Numbered from the stretch's first letter, positions 5,655 to 13,828 are shown. The stretch is DNA of 14,613 bases from Acidobacteriota bacterium (GCA_003225515.1 QIAK01000235.1:1-14613); one strand, 5' to 3'. The notes: generated from the sequence alone by a model not told the origin. Translations and numbers: made by a program.

Positions 5655-7874
5655 TTATATTTTCTGCAGTCTTTGCACTTCGTGTACGCCGGGAATTTTT
5701 CGCAGGCCGGCAATGATGGCCTCAAGATGTTTCAGGTCTGCGATGTCGAGAACAACTTCCACGCTGGCCTGACTGTTGGACGTATGCGCCGTGATGTTTT
5801 TGATGTTGCTCTTAGCGTCGCCAATCACTCCGGTGATGCTCTTCAGCATGCCGAAGCGATCGTCACAGAAGACGGTCAGCTTCACGGGATACGCAGTCGG
5901 CGTGCTCTCGTCGCGAGCCCACTCGACCTCGATCTTGCGTTCCGGTTCATACATTAGATTCGTCACGTTAGGACAGTTGATGGAATGGACCGCGACGCCT
6001 TTACCGCGCGTAATGTAGCCGACAATACTTTCTCCGCGGATGGGATTACAACAGCGCGCACGGTAGACCATCATGTCGCCCTGGCCACGGACTGTGATGG
6101 CATTGTGATCTCCGAAAACGCGGCGCACGACGCTGGCGATGGCGCCCGGTTGCGAGGTCAGGCCCTCGGATTCGATATCACCGGCAATGGAGTGCGTTGC
6201 CCCCGCAGGGAGTAAGCGAGCCAGCACCTGGCGCGCCGAATATTTGCCGTAGCCAATTCCAGACATCAGGTCATCGGCCTTGCCCAGACCATATCCGGAG
6301 GCGACCTTTAGCAGGTCTTCGTCCTTAATCTCTTTGAGCGCGATGCGGTACTTGCGCGCTTCTTTTTCGATCAGCTTGCGTCCGATCTCAATCGCGCGCT
6401 CGCGCTGGTGAACGTTGAGCCAGTGCTTGATTTTATTGCGGGAGCGCGAGGACTTTACCAGCCCCAACCAGTCACGGCTGGGCTTGTGTCCGGCCTGCGT
6501 GAGAATCTCGACGATATCGCCGGAATGAAGCTTGTGGCGCAGCGGCACCATGCGCCCGTTCACCTTGGCCCCGATACAGGTGTGGCCGACTTCAGTATGA
6601 ACGCTGTAGGCAAAGTCCACCGGCGTGGCATCCCGCGGTAGTACAACCACTTTGCCTTTAGGAGTGAAGGTGTAGACCTCCTCGGGATAGAGATCGACTT
6701 TTAACGTGGAAAGAAATTCGTTGGGATCGCTGACGTCGCGCTGCCACTCCACCACCTGCCGCAACCAGGCCAGGCGCTGCTCGTCCTGCGCCGAGACCGG
6801 ACCGTCTTTGTATTTCCAGTGCGCGGCAATGCCTTCCTCCGCCATCTTGTGCATTTCCTCGGTGCGAATCTGGATTTCAAACGGAGTGCCGTCTTCCGTG
6901 ATCACCGAGGTATGCAGCGACTGGTAAAAATTGGGCCGGGGCATGGCGATGAAATCCTTGATGCGCCCCGGAACCGGCCGCCACAGGTTGTGAATGATGC
7001 CGAGGACGGCATAGCAATCCTGCAGCGACCGCGTGATGACCCGCATCGCGCACAGGTCATAAACCTGGTCAACGGCAATCCGCTGCTTCTGCAATTTTTT
7101 GTGAATACTGTAAAGGCGCTTGATCCGGCTTTCTACGCGCGCCTGAATGCCGGCCTCTTTCAGCTTGTCGGTGATGATCTGCTGCATCCTGCCGAGGAAA
7201 ACCTCGCCCTGCTTACGGCGGGCATTCACCGACTTTTCGACTTGCTCGTACCCGAGAGGATCGAGGAAACGGAATCCAAGATCTTCCAATTCGCCACGAA
7301 TCTTGCCCATCCCCAGGCGGTGTGCGATGGGGGCGTAAATCTCCAGCGTTTCTTCGGCGATCTTATGCTGGCGCTCGGGAGCGAGGTGTTCAAGCGTGCG
7401 CATATTGTGCAGGCGGTCGGCAAGTTTAATAAGCACCACGCGGATGTCGTCTACCATGGCGAGCATCATCTTGCGCAGGTTTTCAGCCTGCTGCTCCTCG
7501 CGCGTGGCAAAGTCAATTTTGCTGATCTTGGTAACGCCCTCAACGATGTGGGCCACTTGCTCGCCGAATTCCTTGCGGATGTCTTCGATAGTGACGGAGG
7601 TATCTTCCACTGAGTCATGCAGCAGTCCGGCAGCTACGGCGACCGGGTCCATCTTCATTTCAGCCAGGACCAGAGCCACTTCCAACGGATGAACGAGGTA
7701 GGGCTCGCCCGATGCGCGGGTCTGGCCTTCATGATGAATCAGGGAATAATCGTAGGCTTTCTTGACGATGGTGAGGTCGTCCTGAGGGCGGCTCTCCTGC
7801 ATCTGTTTCATCAAGTCGCGAAACTTGGTGAGGGTCAGGGTCGTAGTCGCGATCTGTTGGCGCAAGCTCGCCAT
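5655..7874 (-). CDS. rel: Bifunctional (p)ppGpp synthetase/hydrolase (RelA/SpoT family)
   Basis: This encodes a 739-aa enzyme that makes and degrades (p)ppGpp, the stringent-response alarmone. The hydrolase HD domain (about 30-190) is intact, with HHEGQTRASG at 47-56, His62, the HDSVED motif at 86-91 and LADRLHNMRT at 151-160. The synthetase domain (about 240-355) has YSIHKK, VYDLCAMRVI, the RIKD motif at 304-307, YQSLHT at 317-322 and FEIQIRTEEMH. The RxKD form is the version found in bifunctional enzymes, as opposed to ExDD in synthetase-only RelA. A TGS domain follows at about 398-460, a conserved-cysteine region at about 605-635 (RARCCNPIRGE, SINCPN), and a C-terminal ACT domain at about 662-739. 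Length is normal. No Shine-Dalgarno sequence precedes the ATG; a TATAAT box lies five bases upstream instead. The gene stands alone. Confidence 0.97.
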   Translation of the reverse strand: MASLRQQIATTTLTLTKFRDLMKQMQESRPQDDLTIVKKAYDYSLIHHEGQTRASGEPYLVHPLEVALVLAEMKMDPVAVAAGLLHDSVEDTSVTIEDIRKEFGEQVAHIVEGVTKISKIDFATREEQQAENLRKMMLAMVDDIRVVLIKLADRLHNMRTLEHLAPERQHKIAEETLEIYAPIAHRLGMGKIRGELEDLGFRFLDPLGYEQVEKSVNARRKQGEVFLGRMQQIITDKLKEAGIQARVESRIKRLYSIHKKLQKQRIAVDQVYDLCAMRVITRSLQDCYAVLGIIHNLWRPVPGRIKDFIAMPRPNFYQSLHTSVITEDGTPFEIQIRTEEMHKMAEEGIAAHWKYKDGPVSAQDEQRLAWLRQVVEWQRDVSDPNEFLSTLKVDLYPEEVYTFTPKGKVVVLPRDATPVDFAYSVHTEVGHTCIGAKVNGRMVPLRHKLHSGDIVEILTQAGHKPSRDWLGLVKSSRSRNKIKHWLNVHQRERAIEIGRKLIEKEARKYRIALKEIKDEDLLKVASGYGLGKADDLMSGIGYGKYSARQVLARLLPAGATHSIAGDIESEGLTSQPGAIASVVRRVFGDHNAITVRGQGDMMVYRARCCNPIRGESIVGYITRGKGVAVHSINCPNVTNLMYEPERKIEVEWARDESTPTAYPVKLTVFCDDRFGMLKSITGVIGDAKSNIKNITAHTSNSQASVEVVLDIADLKHLEAIIAGLRKIPGVHEVQRLQKI

Positions 7875-7879
7875 GTAGG

Positions 7880-7885
7880 ATTATA
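7880..7885 (-). promoter_or_regulatory. TATAAT box immediately upstream of rel, possible leaderless promoter
   Basis: The minus strand reads a perfect TATAAT ending five bases before the rel ATG (7874). Transcription beginning the usual 6-7 bases after a -10 box would start at or next to the A of the ATG and give a leaderless mRNA, which agrees with the absence of a Shine-Dalgarno sequence. No -35 match is seen at 16-18 bp, so this may be chance. Confidence 0.3.
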
Positions 7886-8019
7886 GCCCGTCGGGAAGGC
7901 CAACTCGCGTCGGGACGGGAGCATTGCACCTTACGTTTTTGGGACCGGAAGGATCTTGATGACCCGGTCTATCTCTCGCACGCTCAGGCTACTGGCAGCG
8001 GTTTCGCTGTGGCTCACCC

Positions 8020-8037
8020 GTTTGCTGCACGGCAAAC
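8020..8037. promoter_or_regulatory. Short perfect inverted repeat, possible operator
   Basis: GTTTGC and GCAAAC flank a 6-base centre, giving GTTTGCTGCACGGCAAAC, with an extra T·G wobble possible inside. It lies 88 bp before the SDR gene start and has no T-run, so an operator is more likely than a terminator. No regulator can be assigned. Confidence 0.3.
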
Positions 8038-8124
8038 TTAGATTTCAGACTGTTCATCCCCTTCGAATTGAACACAAGTTTGGTGGGCGGCTCTGCTTGC
8101 TGATAGAGTGACAATCTGTCAGCC

Positions 8125-9021
8125 ATGATCTCTCGAATTCTTGTCAGCGGCGTTTCCGGGCCCATCGGTGCTGCTCTTCTACCTCCTCTCAAATCGCGCG
8201 GGTACGAAGTCACTCGCCTGGTGCGCGGCGCGGCTCAGAGCCATGATCAGATCTCGTGGGATCCCGCCAAGCCGATTGCGCCTGAGTCCGTTTCCGGCTT
8301 CGACGCCGTGATTCATCTTGCGGGCGAGAGCATTGTCGGACGATGGACGGAGGAGAAGAAAGCGAAAATTCGCAGCAGCCGGGTCACGGGCACGACTGCA
8401 TTGGCACAAGCCCTGGCGCAGGCGAAAGAGAAACCACAGGTATTCGCTTCCAGTTCGGCAATCGGGTACTACGGTGACCGTGGCAGTGAAGTATTGAACG
8501 AATCCAGTGCACCCGGCGAAGGATTTCTTTCCGATGTATGCCGCGAATGGGAAGCGGCCACTCACGACGCTGTCAGTGCCGGCATTCGTACCGTAAGCAT
8601 GCGCACCGGCGTGGTGCTGAGTCGCGAAGGCGGTGCGCTGGCAAAAATGTTGACACCTTTCAAAATCGGAGCGGGCGGCAAGATCGGAAGCGGTCAGCAA
8701 TGGATGAGCTGGATCGACGTCCAGGATATGGTGGGAGCCATTCATCACATTCTGAAGAGCGATCTGCTGCAAGGACCCGTCAATATGGTGGCGCCACGGC
8801 CAGTTACGAACGAGGAATTCACCAGGACGCTGGCCAGTGTGCTCGCGCGACCGGCAATTTTCCCGATGCCGGCCTTTGTCGTGAAACTGGTGTTCGGCGA
8901 GATGGGTGAAACAGTTTTGTTAGGCAGCCAACGCGTTGAACCGACACAACTGGTCATGAGTGGTTACCCATTTCGATTCAGCAGCCTGCGTGCGTCGCTT
9001 GAAAATATCCTCAAACGATAG
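8125..9021 (+). CDS. TIGR01777-family NAD(P)-binding SDR/epimerase-like protein (YfcH/SDR39U-like)
   Basis: This encodes a 298-aa atypical short-chain dehydrogenase-like protein. The Rossmann nucleotide-binding motif GxxGxxG is at residues 9-15 (GVSGPIG). FDAVIHLAGESI at 59-70, RSSRVTGT at 83-90, SSAIGYYGDRG at 110-120 and MRTGVVLSREGGAL at 159-172 are characteristic of the TIGR01777 family, whose E. coli member is YfcH. The C-terminal ~50 residues correspond to the DUF1731 region. The biochemical substrate of this family is unknown. The length is normal. No good Shine-Dalgarno sequence precedes the ATG. The gene ends 15 bp before the convergent stop of the AhpD-like gene. Confidence 0.93.
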   Translation: MISRILVSGVSGPIGAALLPPLKSRGYEVTRLVRGAAQSHDQISWDPAKPIAPESVSGFDAVIHLAGESIVGRWTEEKKAKIRSSRVTGTTALAQALAQAKEKPQVFASSSAIGYYGDRGSEVLNESSAPGEGFLSDVCREWEAATHDAVSAGIRTVSMRTGVVLSREGGALAKMLTPFKIGAGGKIGSGQQWMSWIDVQDMVGAIHHILKSDLLQGPVNMVAPRPVTNEEFTRTLASVLARPAIFPMPAFVVKLVFGEMGETVLLGSQRVEPTQLVMSGYPFRFSSLRASLENILKR

Positions 9022-9036
9022 CAGCGGCGTGCCGTG

Positions 9037-9624
9037 CTACAGCGATGTTGATCGAACCGGAATGGCGCATACCGCTCCTGCGGTGAAATTCTCCCCTTCG
9101 ATGCCGAAGGCATGATCGAAACGGGCGCGATAATTTTCCCAGGCGAGCGCGGACGTCAGCTCCACCAACTCCGCTTCATTAAACTGCTCGCGCAATCGAG
9201 CAAACAGTGCGTCGGAAACTTCCACCGGAGTTCGCGTAATGCCGTCCGCATATTCGAGGATGAGCCTCTCCGTTTGCGAGAAATTGAAATTAATGCGGTA
9301 GTCGTTGAGGTTGGAGATTTGTTCGCTGGTGATGCCGGTTGCCCTGCCCACGGCAGAGCCGATGTCAATTCAAAATGGACAGCCTACCAGGGTGGCGACG
9401 CGAAGTTCAGCGAGCCCTTTGAGCTTCGCATCGATGAGCTTACTGCTCGCCTGCGACTGTTCCATCTGGATGTATCCCCAGAAGATTTTTGGATGATGCG
9501 CGGTCACCTGGACCGGCATAATCACGTGCCCGAGTCTGCGCCTGGTCAGAAAATAAACAATGCTTACCAACAGTCGACGGAAAAGGCCGCCCCGATTCGG
9601 GCGTGCTCCGGACACACGAGCCAT
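9037..9624 (-). CDS. Carboxymuconolactone decarboxylase/AhpD-like protein, candidate selenoprotein (CPFU, in-frame TGA at codon 85)
   Basis: Read through one TGA, this is a 195-aa member of the CMD/AhpD-like superfamily, whose redox members use a CxxC pair. The ATG at 9624 follows a perfect AGGAGG (9630-9635) with 5-nt spacing. Before the TGA the protein reads KGLAELRVATLVGCPF; after it, in the same frame, IDIGSAVGRATGITSEQI and later TRTPVEVSDALFARLREQF and ALAWENYRARFDHAFGIE, all typical of the family. The TGA (9370-9372) replaces the second cysteine, giving C82-P-F-U85. A bacterial SECIS-like hairpin follows at the expected distance. A basic, hydrophobic stretch at about 12-30 may be a membrane-associated N-terminus. 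The gene lies 23 bp behind the APC permease and is probably co-transcribed. The predicted role is thiol/selenol peroxidase or disulfide reductase chemistry. A nonsense-mutated pseudogene is the main alternative; no sel genes lie in this window. Confidence 0.8.
9341..9372 (-). promoter_or_regulatory. Candidate bacterial SECIS element, including its UGA
   Basis: On the minus strand UGA (9370-9372) is followed by 18 nt and then the loop GUG (9349-9351). The loop is closed by an 8-bp stem, GCUCUGCC (9352-9359) with GGCAGGGC (9341-9348): seven Watson-Crick pairs and one U·G. A bacterial SECIS is expected to place an apical loop starting with G about 16-37 nt after the UGA on a stem of at least four pairs; E. 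coli fdhF has a G/U loop about 18 nt after its UGA. The loop GUG is also the valine-92 codon and could be miscalled as a start codon. Confidence 0.7.
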
Positions 9625-9647
9625 GTTGGCCTCCTGTCAAATTAGAT

Positions 9648-11906
9648 TCATTGCGGATTGGGGCGGTTCATCTCATCATGCAGCTTCTGCAAAAGCTGCG
9701 AACGTTCCTGCGTACTCAGCTCCCGCTGCAATTCTTCGAGCGCCAGCGCGACGATGTGGTAATGGTGCGCCCCTGCGAACTTCGGGTCGGCGGTGATATT
9801 GAGCCAGAGTCTGTGCATCAGTTCAACATCTTGAGGACGCATGCGCGGGGTGTGCGGGCCGAGCGCGTATTCGCGAACCGTACCGTCAGGGGCACACACT
9901 TCCAGAATCAGGCGAGGACGCGGTTCCGGCAACCGCTCCCACGCATCGCCGGTAAGTTTAGCTTGCTCGTCGGCGGTGAGTTTGTTCGACAGCCCGCAGA
10001 TCACGCGGCTGGAATCGAGCCGCTGCGCGGTCACCATAATGGCTTCGAACACATCTGTCGCAGGCACCACCAGCAGCGAGATGGGCTTCCCTTCTTTTTC
10101 AGCGACAGCTACGGCTGCCGTAAAAAGCTCCTGCTCATAATGATCGAAGACCTGGCTCGCCTCGAAAACCGTGCTTCCGCTGAAACTGTGCTCGCGATGA
10201 TAAAGACGGGCGCTAAGGACCACCACGTCCTGCTTGTTCGTATTGGTATGGCTGAGCACATGGCGCAGGTAGTAGAGATTGCGCGGATCGCGTACCGCGA
10301 CCAGCACGTTGCCGGGGCGCACTCCCATGGCACCACTGCCCAGTTCCTGATTGCCGTAAACGCGGAACTGGTCTACGCTCTCCATCTTTCCCTGGCGCTC
10401 GCGGGTTACGCGCCGCTCGGAATAAGTGAATAGGACGAAGAACAAGGCGCTAAACGCGACGCCGCCGATCGTCGCCTCGCGCTTGGTTAACAGGTTCACA
10501 ATGGCAGTCGTGAACAGCACGGCAGCGACGAGTATGACTCCCACCGGGATTTCGCGACTACCGATGTGTATGTTCCCCGGCACCTTCCACTCGCGGCCTC
10601 CCGGTTCCTTGTGACGGAGCACCAGGACGGCGAGCGACATCATGGCAAAGCTCCAAATCACGCCGAAGGCGTACAGGCCAGCGAGAGTAAAGACATTGCC
10701 TCGGGTCAGAATGATTGTGACTAACTGCAAACCGACAATCATGTTGATGATGCGATAGCTTGTGCCGAAACGCGGATGCGGCTTCTGGAATGCGGAGGTG
10801 AGCACCCCATCTTCTGCCACGCGGTTGAGTACGCCGTTCGCGCCTACGATCGAAGTATTCTGCGCTCCCGCCAAAATCAGCACGCCTACCAGCACCACAA
10901 AGCCATGGAACGCCAGCTTCGCCCACTCGGGCCCGACGAGGAACACAGAGATGCCGCCGATCAGGTTCCCGAAATACTCGTGCCGGACATTGTCCGGAAT
11001 GATCATCACGGCAAAGAACGATACCAGTGAGGTGAACAGCAGGCTGTAAACGAAAATGACCAAGCCGGTCTTTTCCAGATTCTTCAGCTTGGGGTGCGCG
11101 ATCTCGCGATTGACCTGGGCCAGTGTTTCTTCGCCGCTCATGGCCAGCACAGAGTGACCGAAGCCGACGAATACGATAAGGAATGTCAGCAGCGCGGATC
11201 CGGATTTCAGATGGGTGATCCAGGTGTCATCCAGCCACCCTAGGGACTCTTTATTCAGCGGGACGATGCCCGGCCTGAACGGGCTGGGCGGAAGCTGGAC
11301 CGGAACCTTCAACACAGTAATGGAACACCAGATAATCAAAATCACAACCATGACCGTAGTGATGATCATGATCTGCACGGCCTTCTGGCTCGATTCGTGA
11401 ATGCCCTGCGTATTCTTCCGCCAGAAGTAGATGGCTACAATTGCGCCGAAGCAGGCGGCAAAACTGTTTTCCGGAAAATACGCGAAGGGATGGCCCATGT
11501 AGCGGGCAAGATCCTCAATAAATCCTGCGAGATATTGGCCCGCAACCACTGCGCTGATCGGTCCCGTAAGAACGTAGTCGAAGAGCAGGGCCGAAACCGA
11601 AAACTTGGCGAGGGTTCCGCCCATGGCCTCTTTGACCACCCGGTAGACGCCGCCACGCACGAACATGCTGCTGGATTCGATATACAGGGCGCGGACCGCA
11701 TAGCTGAACAGCATGACCGCGAGAATGAACCAGGGCGCGCTCTTGCCGATGACCTTTTCGGCATCGCCGCCGGCGTAATAAGCAGACGAAGCCAGGTCGG
11801 ACAGAACAATCGCCGCCGCTCGCCAAAACGAGATGAAGGTCAACATCACCGTAGTGGCGACGAAGACCTTTACTGCGGGTTTTGTACCTTCAGGGGCTGT
11901 AGCCAT
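9648..11906 (-). CDS. APC-family amino-acid permease with C-terminal universal-stress-protein-like domain
   Basis: This encodes a 752-aa protein. Residues ~15-500 form about 12 membrane segments of an APC (amino acid-polyamine-organocation) permease, with an FWRAAAIVLSDLASSAYYAGGDAE N-terminal region (27-50), LLFDYVLTGPISAVVAGQY (107-125), GHSVLAMSGEETLAQVNREI (250-269) and AGAQNTSIVGANGVLNRVAEDGVL (346-369). Residues ~530-650 form a soluble domain that looks like a universal stress protein/Rossmann-like fold (GNVLVAVRDPRNL, VVVLSAR, ISLLVVPATDVFEAI), followed by an acidic tail to 752. The tail is predicted cytosolic and may sense nucleotides or regulate transport. This is far longer than a plain APC permease (about 450-500 aa). 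The substrate cannot be told from sequence. It probably shares a transcript with the AhpD-like gene downstream. Confidence 0.9.
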   Translation of the reverse strand: MATAPEGTKPAVKVFVATTVMLTFISFWRAAAIVLSDLASSAYYAGGDAEKVIGKSAPWFILAVMLFSYAVRALYIESSSMFVRGGVYRVVKEAMGGTLAKFSVSALLFDYVLTGPISAVVAGQYLAGFIEDLARYMGHPFAYFPENSFAACFGAIVAIYFWRKNTQGIHESSQKAVQIMIITTVMVVILIIWCSITVLKVPVQLPPSPFRPGIVPLNKESLGWLDDTWITHLKSGSALLTFLIVFVGFGHSVLAMSGEETLAQVNREIAHPKLKNLEKTGLVIFVYSLLFTSLVSFFAVMIIPDNVRHEYFGNLIGGISVFLVGPEWAKLAFHGFVVLVGVLILAGAQNTSIVGANGVLNRVAEDGVLTSAFQKPHPRFGTSYRIINMIVGLQLVTIILTRGNVFTLAGLYAFGVIWSFAMMSLAVLVLRHKEPGGREWKVPGNIHIGSREIPVGVILVAAVLFTTAIVNLLTKREATIGGVAFSALFFVLFTYSERRVTRERQGKMESVDQFRVYGNQELGSGAMGVRPGNVLVAVRDPRNLYYLRHVLSHTNTNKQDVVVLSARLYHREHSFSGSTVFEASQVFDHYEQELFTAAVAVAEKEGKPISLLVVPATDVFEAIMVTAQRLDSSRVICGLSNKLTADEQAKLTGDAWERLPEPRPRLILEVCAPDGTVREYALGPHTPRMRPQDVELMHRLWLNITADPKFAGAHHYHIVALALEELQRELSTQERSQLLQKLHDEMNRPNPQ

Positions 11907-12079
11907 GCTTCAAGAATGGCGGAAAAATGCAATCAATGCTGAACCCATTTGAAGATAGCACAGCAAGGGTGGAGCCGTTCGTCTGCAACTAGTCAAATCT
12001 TGAATCGCTCGCAGCGGCCGCACCGAACATTCGAAGGGGCTATCCGTAGACCGCAGCTCGACGGCTTATGGATCGAGCG
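11907..12079. other. Intergenic region between DUF885 peptidase and APC permease genes
   Basis: No gene is seen in this 173-bp gap. The minus strand has a hairpin starting two bases after the DUF885 stop (GCTCGA/TCGAGC, 12056-12078). The rest presumably carries the promoter of the permease gene, but I could not identify convincing boxes. Confidence 0.5.
12056..12078 (-). terminator. Hairpin just after the DUF885 gene stop, possible terminator or mRNA end
   Basis: GCTCGA (12056-12061) and TCGAGC (12073-12078) form a perfect 6-bp stem with an 11-nt loop, directly after the TAA at 12080. No T-run follows on the minus strand, so it may serve only to protect an mRNA end, or be chance. Confidence 0.3.
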
Positions 12080-13828
12080 TTACTTCACCTTCTGCTGCGC
12101 TATCCACTTGTCGGTGCGCGCCTCGAGCATATCGAGCGGCAGCGTACCCCCGTCGAGCATCTCATCGTGAAATTTGCGGAGATCGAACTTCGGCCCTAAT
12201 TCTTTCCGAGCCCGTTCGCGCAGTTCACGGAACTTCAATTGGCCGATCTTGTAGCTGAGGGCCTGGGCCGGCCACGAAATATAGCGGTCAGTCTCGGACT
12301 GAATCGTCGGCTCATCCACCGCACCTGACTTGCGAAAGAAGTCCACCACCTGATCGCGGCTCCATCCTTTGGCGTGAATTCCAGTGTCGACCACCAACCG
12401 CACGGCACGGAAAAGTTCCGAGGACAGCCGCCCATAATCCGAGACGGGATCCTGATAGAACCCAACCTCTTTGCCCAGTTCCTCGGCGTAAAGAGCCCAT
12501 CCCTCTATGTAGGCGTTGAAACCCAAACCGTGCAGCCGGAACTTCGGCAAGCCCTCGAGCTGTTGCTGGACGGAGAGCTGCATGTGATGTCCCGGGATGC
12601 CTTCGTGATAGGCGATGGCCTCATTGTCGATTAGCGAGCGCTCGGCGAAGTTGGAGGTGGCAACCACGACCCGTCCCGGCCGCTTGCCGTCGGGTGTCCC
12701 GGTCATGTAGTGAGTCATCGCTGCGGAATTAAATTCGGGAATCGCCTCGACTGTGACCGGCGATTTCGGAAGCAGCGTAAAAAGTTCCGGAAGCTTCTGT
12801 TCCATCTGCGAAATGTAATGGCGGTAGCCGTCGAGGATCTGCTCGGCGGAGCTGGGAATGTACTTGGGATTGTTCTTGAGCGATGCCCGGAAAGAGGCGA
12901 GATCGGCGAAGCCCTGTTTCCTGGCGATCGCCGTCATCTCGCCCTCGATGCGATCGATCTCACGCAAGCCCAGTTGATGAATTTCGTCCGCCGTCATGTG
13001 AGTTGTGGTGCGGGCGTAAATGTCGTTCTCATAGCGCTTCTGGCCGTCTGGCAGTGACGTTACGGAGAGTGTGGTGCGGCCTTGAGGGACATACTCGGCC
13101 TGAATGAAGGCGGCAAACTTCTTATAGGCAGGCAGGACGTCAGTATTGATCGCGTCGGCAATCTCTTGCGTAAGCCGCTTCTGGTCTTCCGCGGAAATGC
13201 TCGCCGGATATTTTTTTGTCGGCTGCAGAAATGGATCTGCGGCGATGATGCCCGCGCACTGCGCCGGAATTTTTTCCGCGAGGAATCGGACGGGCATGAG
13301 CTTGTCCTTCATGCCGGCGCGTAGGACTTCAGAGGTCTGGCTGAGGGCGCGCGGAATCTGATGCAAGCGCGAAATATAGTCTTCGTAGTGCTTCACGGAA
13401 TCGAGCGGAACCGCGAGGGGCAGGTCGGCGAGACTGGTGTGAATGCCGTTCTGCGTGTTGATCGGCATCTCGTATTCTTTGAGTTCGTAATCGGCGTTGC
13501 GCTGCTGGAGAACGCGGATCAGCAGATCGTGAGAGAGTTGGTCCTGATCGGAAAAATCAGCAGTTGAGATGGCCTCCAGGCGCTTCAGGAACGCGTCATT
13601 GGAGTCGTGGCGGCGCGCAATCGCTTCGAGCGAGTAGTCAGTGAGCCGGTCGTTGTAGCGATAATCGCCGAACGCCGTCGCCCGCTCGGGATAATTTTGC
13701 AGGTCTGATTCGTACTGCTCCTCGAAAAGAGCGTTCTGTGCGGCAAGCCGCTCGGAGATCGGTTTTTGCGCTTGAGCAAATACCGGTGCGGCCATCGCTA
13801 GGATTAGCAGGCAGGTAAACACGCGCAT
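12080..13828 (-). CDS. DUF885 family secreted metallopeptidase-like protein
   Basis: This encodes a 582-aa protein with a cleavable signal peptide (residues 1-19, ending near VFAQA), so it is exported. The zinc-ligand signature HEGIPGHHMQ lies at 408-417, the HExxPGHH form of the DUF885 family, followed by IEGWALYAEELG at 441-452, which supplies a further glutamate. Other family features are RVVVATSNFAERS (386-398) and VDTGIHAKGWSRDQVVDFF (480-498). Members are thought to be metallopeptidases acting on small peptides; the substrate here is unknown. Length is typical. The RDD-family gene ends 58 bp upstream on the same strand, while the permease lies 173 bp downstream. No strong ribosome binding site precedes the ATG. 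Confidence 0.95.
   Translation of the reverse strand: MRVFTCLLILAMAAPVFAQAQKPISERLAAQNALFEEQYESDLQNYPERATAFGDYRYNDRLTDYSLEAIARRHDSNDAFLKRLEAISTADFSDQDQLSHDLLIRVLQQRNADYELKEYEMPINTQNGIHTSLADLPLAVPLDSVKHYEDYISRLHQIPRALSQTSEVLRAGMKDKLMPVRFLAEKIPAQCAGIIAADPFLQPTKKYPASISAEDQKRLTQEIADAINTDVLPAYKKFAAFIQAEYVPQGRTTLSVTSLPDGQKRYENDIYARTTTHMTADEIHQLGLREIDRIEGEMTAIARKQGFADLASFRASLKNNPKYIPSSAEQILDGYRHYISQMEQKLPELFTLLPKSPVTVEAIPEFNSAAMTHYMTGTPDGKRPGRVVVATSNFAERSLIDNEAIAYHEGIPGHHMQLSVQQQLEGLPKFRLHGLGFNAYIEGWALYAEELGKEVGFYQDPVSDYGRLSSELFRAVRLVVDTGIHAKGWSRDQVVDFFRKSGAVDEPTIQSETDRYISWPAQALSYKIGQLKFRELRERARKELGPKFDLRKFHDEMLDGGTLPLDMLEARTDKWIAQQKVK

Larger units (their letters stand above)
7875..8124. other. Divergent intergenic region between rel and the SDR gene
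   Basis: This 250-bp gap has no recognised gene. It contains two inverted repeats: GACCGG at 7943-7948 with CCGGTC at 7964-7969, and GTTTGC at 8020-8025 with GCAAAC at 8032-8037. A 45-codon minus-strand frame beginning at 8126 is open but resembles no family I know. Promoters for both flanking genes should lie here. Confidence 0.5.

Noticed and set aside
7943..7969. GACCGG/CCGGTC inverted repeat as a terminator of a short transcript
   Set aside because: The stem is only 6 bp with a 15-nt loop, no T-run follows on either strand, and it lies upstream of both neighbouring genes.
7989..8126. 45-codon minus-strand ORF overlapping the SDR start
   Set aside because: It has a weak GAGAG upstream, but it resembles no family, overlaps the start of a real gene, and lies in a region expected to hold promoters.
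9022..9036. GC-rich sequence between the convergent SDR and AhpD-like genes as a terminator
   Set aside because: Only about four pairs with a tight loop can be formed, and no T-run is present on either strand.
9037..9351. A separate 104-codon CMD-family ORF starting with GTG at 9351
   Set aside because: The upstream in-frame sequence is clearly the missing N-terminal half of the same protein with a perfect ribosome binding site, and the GTG falls in the SECIS-like loop. It has no ribosome binding site of its own.
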